Positions 25,801 to 38,600 of a stretch of DNA of 64,000 nucleotides are shown here, piece after piece. The DNA is from Liolophura sinensis. Its lineage: Eukaryota; Mollusca; Polyplacophora; Chitonida; Chitonidae. The stretch covers positions 1,371,501 to 1,435,500 of the forward strand of contig NC_088303.1 in NCBI RefSeq assembly GCF_032854445.1. Reading direction: 5' to 3'. The notes beneath the pieces were generated by a model. It made no database searches. It was given only the letters and a program-made list of their open reading frames with translations, and was not told the DNA's origin. Position 1 is the first letter of the stretch. Each line of letters opens with the position of its first letter. Both the position numbers and the translations under genes were made by a program.

Positions 25801-28800
25801 ATGATATGCCTGTTTTTTCTGATATATGAAAAGAAGAAAATGGATGTATTTCTGGAGGTTCGTAGATGTAAATGACATTAAGATTACGTTATGGTATTGT
25901 AGCTCTGTCTTGTGACAAATTAACACGTTATGGTATTGTAGGTGTGAAAAATTAACACGTTATGGTATTGTAGCACTGTCTTGTGACAAATTAACACGTT
26001 ATGGTATTGTAGCACTGTCTTGTGACAAATTAACACGTTATGGTATTGCAGCACTGTCTTGTGACAAATTAACACGTTATGGTGTTGTAGCACTGTCTTT
26101 TGACAAATTAACACATTATGGTGTTGCAGCACTGTCTTGTGACAAATTAACACGTTATGGTGTTCTAGCAGTGTCTTGTGACAAATTAACACGTTATGGT
26201 ATTGTAGCACTGTCTTGTGACAAATTAACACGTTATGGTGTTCTAGCAGTGTCTTGTGACAAATTAACACGTTATGGTGTTCTAGCACTGTCTTGTGACA
26301 AATTAACACTTCATGGTGTTCGACATACATTTTACAACAGCAAACAATATTTATACTATACAATATATCTACTCTCATTTTACAGTATTCCACATTTTGC
26401 ATCATTTTAAATAACACTTAAATTTACCTAATTTGCCAGTTAAAAAGAATTTAACAAGGTGTTAGAACTTCTTTAGTACAACGTTAAACACTGATCAAAT
26501 AAAATAAATAATAAATAAATAAATGTAAAAGAAACTGTGAAAGGTTTCATATAAACTGTCTTGTATCAGAACAACGAGGTGTATTAGCAATGGTTTCATC
26601 CCTGCTGTCTTATCTTAGAACAACACGGTGTGTAATATCTGCTATCGCATCTAAAAAAACATTGTGTATTAAGAATACTTTTGTCGTTGCTACATGTTTC
26701 CTATCTCATAATGATATGTTCTATTCAAATGGTTCGTATCCGAGGGAGTATCTCATAACAACAGTGCGCATTAAGAATGGTTTCATCTCTACTATCCTGG
26801 TCTGTTATGTATACGTTCGAATTTGTTATCGTATCTCAGAATAACAAGGTGTGTTAAGAATAGTTTCGTATCGACTATCTTTTCTCAGCGAAATTACACA
26901 GCGAATAACATAGTTTCATTTATGATTTCCTATCTCAGAGCAATAAGTTAGGCCTATATTAGGAACAGTTTCCTATTTGCTCTCTTGTCTCAGAACAACA
27001 TGGTCTATTATATTATTTGTATCTCAAAATAACATTGTGTAGGCCTACTAAGAATGGTGTTGTATCTGATGTCATATTTCAGAACAGTATTGCGTTTAAA
27101 GAATATTTGCTATCGTATCTCTGGTGTCTTTATAAGCATTTTGACTTACTCTGAATCGCCTTTTTAACCTGGAGATTAAGATAGATCCAGAAAATGACAA
27201 CCTGTCGACTGTCCTTGAGGGCTTTGTTGAAGTGGCAGATTATTTTGAGAAGTCTAGACCAGAGATAGTGCTGAAAACCGACAGAACACAGGACAAAAGA
27301 TAAAGATGTCACCAAGCAATACTGTAAACTGACAGAACGCCAGGCAACAACTAAACATTTCACCAGGCAATACTGTAAAGGCACAGAACATAGAACAACA
27401 GATAAAAACGTCATCAAGCAATACTGTAACCCGACAGAACGCCGGGCAACAACCAAACATTTCACCAAACAATACTGTAAAGGGACAGAACACAGAACAA
27501 CAGATAAAAATGTCATCAAGCAATACTGTAAACCGACAGAACACAGGGCAACAACTAAACATTTCATCAAACAATATTGTAAACCGACAGAACACAGAAC
27601 AACAGGTAAAGATGTCACCAAACAATACTGTAAACTGACAGAACACAGAACAGCAGATAAAGATGTCACCAAGCAATACTGTAAACAAATAACAGATAAA
27701 GATGTCATCAAGCAACACTATAAACAGGCAGAACACAGGGCAACAACTAAACATTTCACCAAACAATACTGTAAACTGACAGAACACAGAACAGCAGATA
27801 AAGATGGCACCAAGCAATACTGTAAACTGACAGAACACAGAACAGCAGATAAAGATGTCACCAAGCAATACTGTAAACAGACAGAACACAGAACAGCAGA
27901 TAAAGATGTCATCAAGGAATACTGAAAACCGACAGAACACAGGGCAACAACTAAACATTTCATCAAACAATACTGTAAACCGACAGAACACAGAACAACA
28001 GACAAAGATGGCACCGAGCAATACTGTAAACCGACAGAACACAGAACAACAGATAAAAATGTCACCAAGCAATACTGTAAACCGACAGAATACCGGGCAA
28101 CAAACAAACATTTCATCAAACAATACTGTAAAGGGACAGAACAACAGATAAAGATGGCATCAAGCAACACTGTAAACTGACAGAACACAGAACAGCAGAT
28201 AAAGATGTCATGAAGCAATACTGAAAACGGTTTTACCTGGTGTTAACGAGGAGGAACATTCGAACGCAGTAACCAAAAATTTAAAATTTTCTCCTTCTTT
28301 ATAAAGAAGTTACTGGCTTTAGCTATTTTCGGTCCCAGCTATTGTGAAATAAAGGTAATGGTGGGACGTGTTGCAAGTGTACTTCATGATTTGAAAACAG
28401 AGTGAGCAGTACCGCATAACACTAAGGTAAGTTAAACCATCTCCAAAATTCGGAAACCGAGCATTTGCTGGTACCAGAATGTGGACAATGTAACAGACAA
28501 TATTTTCCAAAACAGCTTGCGGTGATTCGATATAGACATATGAAATGCCTATCTACAAAACGGCGAGACGTCCGAATTTCTAACTGTTGTGTTGTAACTG
28601 AAGAACACATTTGTCATGCCATGGACATGTGTGCTTATAACAGCATTTTACCATGCTGATAATTCACTGACTTTGCTATCGCTCAATTCAGTCACTGGCG
28701 TGACATTACAATTGTGTCTCCATGTAGCAGATAATTCACTGACTTTGCTATCGCTCAATTCAGTCACTGGCGTGACATTACAATTGTGTCTTCATGTAGC

Positions 28801-31800
28801 AGATCATTCTCAATTCTCTATTGTAGTGTTTCCTCAATTAAACACGATGCTACCACAGAAGTGACATCTCACATGCTCACATTAGACCATATGTGACAAA
28901 GTCGACACGTGCAAAATGTAAAACCCGGAAGAACCAAGATTTCAAATTTCTTCTACAGACCGAATAAACCTGGTTTGACCAGCTTACAAATCTAGCGGTC
29001 TCACCACTTAGCTATTACAGTGCTGTTCATAGGAAGGAATCTGGGCGTCAAACAGGAATTAGTATACTAGCTGGAAATCACAGCTAGCTTAACCAACCTG
29101 GAAATCACTGACCACTAATCGTAAGGTCAATTCCCAAAACATCGATGAAAACAAACCACCAAAGAAATAACAAAATGTTCTAGGCGAAGGAATGAAATCA
29201 GTATCCAAATCGCGTGCCATATTAGTTTTTAGAATATCTCGCTGGAGGTTGACACAAATACGGCGAACTCCTTCACTTACCGTTTGAAGTTTTCCTGGAG
29301 ACCGCTTTGCACCGCCCCAGTCTGATGCCTCGTATTCTGGGAACAGATCGGCACCCTCATTTGCCGTTAAAGGTGAAGCTAAAGGTGACCTAACGTCGTC
29401 GTCAGGGAACGTAGACAAGTATATGTCGTACCTGATGAAGAAAGAATACAACGTAAATACGATTCTGTTAGGTTGTTGTATGAAAGGTTCAATGCCCTTG
29501 GGGTAGTAGTTTACTTAGGAGCGCCACAAACAAAATGTACAAATCTTCACACTAAGGTGACCTTATCATGACTTCCAATAAATGAACAATACTTTATTGG
29601 GGATTTATTATAGGGTAAAAGAAAACTATTTTATTTATGTGCCCTTTGGAAATGGTAAAGAGTCGTTAACATGTTTACATGTATGTACATGTAACAGGTC
29701 TCTGACAAGGGTGAAGAATCGTTTTACATGTATGTACAGGTAACAGGTCTCTGACAACGGTGAAGAATCGTTCAAATGTTTTCATGTATGTATATGTAAC
29801 AGGCCTCTGACAACGGTGAAGAATCGTTAACATGTACATGCAGTAGGTGCCATCATAAGACCTATTAGATAGATGACGTCATCTGACTTACCAAATTTGC
29901 ATAATTACTATGTCCTGGATGCAGTTTTTTATTGAACCTAATCTAATGCCATATATGGTTGTTTCAAATAGCTTTAACATCAGCCTGTTGCATCAAAGTT
30001 ATTCTTAATAGAAAATTACGGTCTGGAAACTATGATTCATTTTGAGACAAGCTCAACAACGCACGTGCTGTTTCTGAAATACTGGGAAAGGGCAAATGTA
30101 TAAGCATTTATGGCCCATAACCACATGGTTTTGATATTATCCTTTAAAGCTGTCTGGGCCAATTTGATTCGCTCATAAATTCATGTAACTCAACTAAATT
30201 TCCGACATGTTTCGTGAGCCATAAATTTAAGTAAGAAATTAATGAATGGGTGAATGATGACTTTAGCGTCATTCTAGCAGTATTTCAGACATATAGTGTT
30301 GAGACAGACTGAGACAAAGGACTGGCCATAAGGTTCACTGAAGCAGCTCTCTAATCCTCACACTATGCTTCTCCCCAGCGTTTATATATTTACCTCGCTG
30401 ACCGCAAGATGAAGTAATAAGGCAGGGCGCCGTGTCACGAAAATAAAGACGGCATGTCAACCTTCATTCTGGACTGACAAGTAAACCATACATTCCTTCT
30501 GTGCTTATAACTTTCAGCTGAATTTTAACACTCACTTTTATTAGAGATTTTTAATTAAAAATCCAACGAAAGCCACTTTCAACACAACCATTTGTGTGTC
30601 AAAGAAGGCTCTAGGGTCTATCCTGCCAAGCAGTATCGTGGCTTATCGTGTATCGTGACAGCGAATATAAGAAGCAAAACATAAGCTCTTAGCCCCGTGA
30701 TGACATGAGAATCTGTTCTGGTAAAACTTACCACCTTTTCTCTAGACTGCGCATGACGGCTCCCTGTGCACAGACAATCATAGAGGCGGTAACGCGGTCC
30801 ATGTGCACGATTTGTTTGATGATTTCATCCGAACACTCCAGCTGAGCCCCTGATGGGAAAATTAAAAAGAGACGGCTTAGAAGACGTGTTGCAGCATTCT
30901 GTGTTAAGAAGGGAACATTTAGGGTATTTTAGAAAGTCTTTAACGACTGGAAATGCTAATAACGTAAAATTGACCTTTGAAAGACGAGAATGATGTAAAA
31001 TCTGGGCAATTCTCTAGCAATCATGCCAAAGGTAATCATCATGAGAAAGAAATATTATTTACCGTACTGAGCATATTTGCTGAAGAAACGTCGAAATATT
31101 TGTGCGATCTTGGCGATTCTCTGACGAGGGTTCTTCGTTTCTTTCATATCCTGAACCTGTTTCCAGAACAGCAATGGCATGGCGGATCGCTTTAGTACTA
31201 GAAAGCGTTTGAAAAATTCGAACTGTATATTGTTGGTTAAAATCTCCAGGAAACATCTGAAACGAAATACGTACATGTCCTTAGAGAGTAATAGGAGGGT
31301 ATTGTAAACAAATAATGTCCCTTTTTGTGCAGACAGTTTTTGTTAATTTGGGAATAAAATACATACCATCCATATTTTCCCAAAACGGACACGAAGTTTT
31401 AAATAAAATACCATTATGAACAAAAATGTTAGAACGCAAAACGGATTTTCATCTTCTCAACACCCATATGTTAAAACACCCTGCTTTACTTTCCTATTGA
31501 TTATGCACAGAAATAAAGTGAACAGATGTGTTGCCTTATCTTTAACTAAGGTGAGGTGAGACTGGCCTAACATTTAATGGTGAGACTGGCCTAACATTTA
31601 ATGGTGAGACTGGCTTAACATTTAATATTGAACCTGTAGTTCCAGAGAATTCAAGCTTTCAGCTTAACTATTAAACTAAGATAATTTTAGTAGCTATGCC
31701 CCGCCTATATTATTTCAAAATTATACATAAATATATTCAACAGGTAATAATCTCCCCACGTAAAAAAGGATTCTGGCATTTTTCAAGTCTTGAAAACATT

Positions 31801-34800
31801 GCGAATAAGTTATCTGCCAACACCGTCTACATACAGTTAGATTTGACATAATTTATCTACTTTAAATGCAGTTTTACGCCGTAGGCTACTCAAAAATATT
31901 TCACTTATACGACCTCGGCCAGAATGACGGTGGGAGGAAAACGGGTTGGGTGAAACCTATGACCATCCGCAGGATGATTTGACTGAGGACAGTTCTACCA
32001 ATTAATGGAAATTCGTCCCCTAGAAGCAACACTAAAAGCATAACAAGCTGCCTTATTCCCTCTCAGGCTGACCTGGGTTTGGGAGGTCTGTTCACCGTGA
32101 AGCCATCTGTTAGGAATGGGTGTCCTTTGGAATCCGTGATGCGAAACTCCGGGATCTGCGGACGTTTATATTCACTGAACCGTGACACTCTGAGCTTATG
32201 GATATCGATCTTCTCGCATGAAACGATCTGACGTATTTTGGCTACGGAACAAAAAAGCATGAAAAAAATCATTACAAAGCCGTACACGATAGGCGATCAA
32301 AACGTTTACTGGCGAATATATCCGGCAGCCAAAGGATTTCTGACTTGTGGGCAAAAAGTAGATAACTCGATCTTCCTCGCTTGTATAGATATGCACACTC
32401 GGAAATCCAAATTAAACCAGTGTAAAGTTGCTCCAAGTCACATAGATAGGTCCCGGAGAGCTCCTTCGTTCACATATGGCTACTGATAGGCTGTGAAGAG
32501 GGTTACTTCAGTGAGCCATCCCGCCAACACATGCCAGCTCCACAGGCCATTACGACACGGGGGCTGTAGGCCACTACGCTGAAGCACTTGTCACCACGTT
32601 TCTGAGCAATATAACTAAGACACACCAGTGTGAGGAAACTTACACACTCAGTATGCAAAGCCCTCGGGGAATGTCAATGTTCCTTAATCTTTCCTTAAGC
32701 TTAAGTCTTTCGACCTGTCGCCAAACTAAAAGACACATACATTTAATACCCGGATGGTGGTATTCCAATTATTAGAGAAGAGGTCAAACATTTCATCTAT
32801 GCAGAAATTACAAATTCATTCACTCTCATCTCATAGATAGCTCCAAAAATCTTTTTGAGAGGTGAAGTAATACTCACTTTGTGAGCAAAAAAGGCTGTAC
32901 ACACTGAAACTTTCTAATAACATTTACTTATATTTATCTCGCTCAAATAGCTATAATAAATGAGAAAATAATGAAAAGTGGCATCCTCTAATTCGTTCAG
33001 GTTATCTTTCTTACATTGCCATTCTAATCTGACATGACCATAACATCCAATTTCAGTTGTGAGTTTCAAAGTCTGTGATGGGATGTTTTAACCCTGGCCA
33101 TTTGTAAGTCTGTGATGGGATGTTTTAACCCTGGGCAGTTCTAAGTCTGTGATGGGATGTTTTAACCCTGCTCATTTTTAAGTCTGTGATGGGATGTTTG
33201 TTTTAACCCTGGGCAGTTCTAAGTCTGTGATGGGATGTTTTAACCCTGGGCAGTTCTAAGTCTGTGATGGGATGTTTTAACCCTCGTCAGTTCTAAGTCT
33301 GTGATGGGATGTTTTAATCCTGGTCATTCCTAAGCCTGTGATGGGATGTTTTAACCCTCGTCAGTTCTAAGTCTGTGATGGGATGTTTTAACCCTGGTCA
33401 TTTCTAAGTCTGTGATAGGATGTTTTAACTTTGGGCAGTTCTAAGTCTGTGATGGGATGTTTTAACCCTGGTCAGTTCTAAGTCTGTGTTGGGATGTTTT
33501 AACCCTGGTCAGTTCTAAGTCTGTGATGGGATGTTTTAACCCTGGTCAGTTCTAAGTCTGTGGTGGGATGTTTTAACCCTGGGCAGTTCTAAGTCTGTGT
33601 TGGGATGTTTTAACCCTGGTCAGTTGTAAGTCTGCGATGGGATGTTTTAACTTTGGTCAGTTCTAAGTCTGTGATGGGATGTTTTAACACTGGTCCTTTC
33701 TAAATCTGTGATGGGATGTTTTAACCCTGGGCAGTTCTAAGTCTGTGATGGGATGTTTTAACCCTGGTCAGTTGTAAGTCTGTGATGGGATGTTTTAACC
33801 CTGGGCAGTTCTAAGTCTGTGATGGGATGTTTTAACCCTGGTCATTTCTAAGTCTGTGATAGGATGTTTCAACCCTGGGCAGTTCTAAGTCTGTGATGGG
33901 ATGTTTTAACCCTGGTCATTTCTAAGTCTGTGATAGGATGTTTCAACCCTGGGCAGTTCTAAGTCTGTGATGGGATGTTTTAACCCTGGTCAGTTGTAAG
34001 TCTGTGATGGGATTGTTTTAACCCTGGTCAGTTGTAAGTCTGTGATGGGATGTATTAACCGTCGCCCTTTCTATGTCTGTGATGGGATGTTTTAACCCTG
34101 GTCATTAGTTTTCGGTATTTACATAGCTTTTACTATTTATCAAGCATCTTGCGAAGATCGGTTTTAGTATTTGTACAAACTTGATCTCGGAGACTGAATA
34201 TGTTATTTAGAAAAGATAAAAATTCAAATTTTTTGGTTCTTGGGCTCGTAAAAACATATTTACTGAACCAGAAACACAAAAAGATTATTAATGTGTTGCG
34301 TTTATGCTCTTACAAACTACATATTGAAGCGTTTCTTTTTGGCGTCTGCTGATGGTTGTTTACTTCTACATGCTTATATAACAGTATCGCCATATTCGCG
34401 GTGGTGTAGATGTCAAATGCTTCATACATACTTGTAAAAATAAACAAAAGAAAAAATATTTTTAAAAAAAGTAACAGTATAATATCAACAAAAAAAATAA
34501 AAACAAAAGAGGAAATATATATATTTTTTTAAATTATGTTACTACGATATTGTAATAAGGTAATCAGTTTCTGTCAATGATATATAAGAACTAGTGGTCA
34601 TTCCCCTTCAAACTTACCGTTATAGAAGGGCTGGACGAGCTGAGCGGGTCTCCCTAGGCTACCCAACCCGTGCTCCTTCATAGAAACTACTTCGCGAATG
34701 TTATACTCTGGCTTCAGACCTGATAAGACCAAAACAAGCTTAGTTGTGATACTTCATATCTCTCTTCTAATTACTGAATGATTTGTTCATGAATTGTATG

Positions 34801-35620
34801 TATGCCCGTCGCGGCCAGCCACCACTTTAAGCGTCAGAGCCAGCGAAGGCATCAGTTCCTTTATATGAGCAAGTGAACAGTTACAACGGTACAGTGGTGC
34901 TTTGACTTCTCTCACTATCACACGTAGGCGATAAATTGCATTTATTTTTTTTTTTTTGGTTTGTTTATTTATTTATTTGATTGGTGTTTTACGCCGTACT
35001 CAAGAATATTTCACTTGTACGACAGCGGCTAGCATTTTGGAGGAAGGAAACCGGGCAGAGCCCGGGGGAAACCCACGACCATCCGCAGGATGCTGGAAGA
35101 CCTTCCCACGTACAATCATAATTAAGAAATACGATTAAATGACGTACCACGAGAGGCTTACCACTTGGAAAACGACTAACCGCAGCCAGTTCTAACGCTG
35201 TCCACATGTAGGTGCTTCCATTGTCCGGCGATAGGACAACTTCTCGCAAATCTCCGTCCATCACGTTATTTGTAGGCGATAGTTTCATCACACCTCTGCG
35301 AGTCTTAAAAAAACAAACAAAAAAACAAACAAATAACAAACAAACAAGAAAATGTTTTCTTTTCCTTGTCACAAATTCGGCATTATACAAATGACAATAT
35401 AGGTGCCACCGATTAAATCTTATTACAGACATTCAGATCATCACCGAGGAAAAATCTTTAGGTTTGTATGCATGAGGTTTAACGACGTACTTAACAATTT
35501 TTCAATCATATGTGTTCACAGAAATATACTGTCTCTTCTTGTATAGCAGGGAGAGTCCATGTCGCCAAGTGCTGTCGCCACTGAAGAATACATACATACA
35601 TACATACATACATACATACA

Positions 35621-35654
<34 letters not shown>

Positions 35655-38600
35655 CTTACCACTTTATTAAAAAATATAAGTTGATCATTGTTAGTGAAAG
35701 TCTTCCATGAAGGTCTCAAAGCCTGTAACGAAAAGATATAGAATGACATTGGGTAACATTCCATTGTTTTCGGACTCCAGACAACAGGAGACATCACAGA
35801 CAAGCAATAAACTGCAATGTCTTCGTAATCGATAGTAAATACAATAACACGATGTGTGTAATAGATATACAACTTCTTGGTTTACAACAACGTTGTCAAG
35901 CTTGATAATAATGCTAGTAACTACATCGAAACGTTGTGTTAATAAACTAAGAAGTTTAGCGATAACGAACATCTTGCTGCTTTATTTCCTCAACAACTTC
36001 CAAATGCCACTGAAAGTAGTCAACAGTTGCATGTATATGTCACATACAAAGCAGTTTACAGGGTGAAACATGCACGGATGTGATCACAACTTTGGCCCGG
36101 AATAACGTTTCTTGTTTACCTGAATGCAGTGTTCTTGGGCCTGGATCAAAGCTTCCGGATTATTCCCGTACTTAAGTGACCAATAGAGAGCCTCCTGTTC
36201 CTCCGCTGGAAACATGGAATGGTGAGCCGATGGGTCCAGACGATACTGCTTCAAGATGTTGGCTGCAAACAATTGTCTGTTGTTCCTCCCAACAGAGTCT
36301 GTGGCATTAGGATCCATTCTCAGGTACTCCTCCAGATCATTAAGGAGCATAAGAAATACCAAGGATCCAAAAGCGTACGAAGCGTTCAGGTAGGTCTCAA
36401 ACGGTCGCCCGGCAAGCACGTCCGATGCTATAGACACTATGAGCCGTTTGTTGTCCTGTTCATACGAGCTTGTCGACATGTACATCGAGCCACGCAGCAA
36501 ATGGCGAACTGAAGGTGACAGTTCAAATGGTTCAGTGTTTGCTTTAGCAGTATTGCTCTGTTTGCCACCGGCATGCTGATTTACCTGACGGTTCGGCGGA
36601 AAATTTGGACTCTCTCCATGTTCATTAGAATCATCACTGGCATGACTCGAGTCGCAGAACTGGCGTACATTTGTATTTGCCCGAAACGGAGAAAATTTCG
36701 ATGATTCCAGGGATACTGCAGACGCTGGCGTCCACAAATCGTCCTGTGACTTGGAACTGATGTCAGTAATCCGATCAGATGCTAAATTCTCATTACCGAA
36801 AACTTTAGACTCGTTTAAACGATGACCTAAAATCAAGAGGATCACACGTCACAGCGGTTTGGTTTTGGAAGTTTTGATACAGAACAGAAACAAACAAAAG
36901 TTTCAAATCATAAGTTTTACAGCAGTTTAAAGAAAATGAAAAAGAGAATAGAATGAGATTAGGAAAAAACATAAATAATGACAGGTATGAATATTTTTAA
37001 TGTTATATAAAGCCCGTTCTCACGATGCAATTTGTAGTACCAACTTGAAGCATTCGACTTATATAAGCCATTTTATTGAGAGTGTCGCCTGTATTCAGCT
37101 GTGTGTAAACTCAGGCACACTCATTGTCAAAATTGCCTTTAGTCAGTGACACGTAACAACACAAGCTCTACACATGGATAAGTTCGAAGTCCATGTTCTT
37201 GCAAAGAAAATCAAATTAGAACACTTTTTTCTAATTCATAATGTCAAATCCCATAAGCTTAGTTTCGATACCAAGAACTCGTTGCACGGGTGACGGGGGC
37301 GTGAAGAGTAATTTGCATTACAATAGGTGCACCAACCTGCGGGAACTCCAGGCAGTAACATATCCTACACTAGACTCTCAGCCAATAGACTGCATTCTTC
37401 CTTCTAACAAAATTTCCTAACATCCAGCTTTCAAACCATACTGCCGTGAGATAATATACTACAACAGATAAAATTATATTCATTTGTTTCAGCAATTTCA
37501 GCTATGGCAGAGGCAAAAACAAGGTTTACAGTAAGATCGGTAGCAGTTTTGGAGACTGGTGTCCCTCCTCTCCCCCCCCCCCCTTGTCAAAACACAACTC
37601 CAACAAATATGCAGCATGCCACTGGTTTTGACTAATTATGACGTCACTTGAGGCAATGGGTTCTTGCAGTCGAAACGAGACTTATGTACTTTAACATCAT
37701 GAATTAAAAAGTGTTCTAACTTCATTTTCCACGCAATAATATGAACTTTAAACATATCAATGTGTAGAGCGTATGTTGTTGCGTGTAACTGATTAAAGGC
37801 AATTTTGCTAGCGAGTATGACTGATTTTTCAAACAGCTGAAAATAGGCGACTCTCTAAAAGAAATACACAATAGTATTCGACAAAAATCGTCTCGGAAAT
37901 CGCGGTTTCTTGTTCAGTTCCGTGGCTAAGATCTGGCGTTGTTGTTATGCATGGAGGTTTACTGTAATTTACATGATGTGTAATTTCATACCATAGTAGA
38001 TCTTGACAAAGATAGTAAGCAATAAATTACTCGGGATCAGTGAGTGGTAAGACTCTCTGCTTTCCTCAGTACAAGCATTTGTATCGTCATGGTTGTTGAC
38101 AATCTTTGATTGGCAAGGCAAAGGGGCGTAACTTATATTGGAAAAACTGAAGTGATTTGACTGGCCAGCGCATGCGATTTGTAGCATGGAAACAGAGTCC
38201 TCTCTATTTATTTCGACAAGCTCACAACTCTTTGAATGCGACAAATGTCGAAGCCATTCCGGTGTTATGACGGTTCAACTCGGTTACATGCTACAAGTTG
38301 GTACAACTCGCGGTATAAGAAGGGGCCTATTCATTGAAAATTTTTAAATTCCACAAACTTACGACAGAAAACTTTGCCATAACTTAGAAGCAACGTTACT
38401 TATTAACGGGTCGTGGAAATCATCAGCTGTCAGTGATATTGGTATAGTCTATTGACCAAAATGTACGGCCTCATACTGGGGATATGTTGTATAGATATAT
38501 GTGAGATAATCCTTAATAGTGTAAATCGTTGTGTAAGAATATCTAACAAAATACTGGCGTGGGCAAGCGGTCCAAGAAAGTGGAATAACCTCTTAACAGG

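Noticed and set aside
29089-29451. 120-codon minus-strand frame as one exon
   Set aside because: Only 29281-29431 is exon. Downstream of the gtaagt donor the frame reads into a dispersed repeat also found at 6.99 kb.
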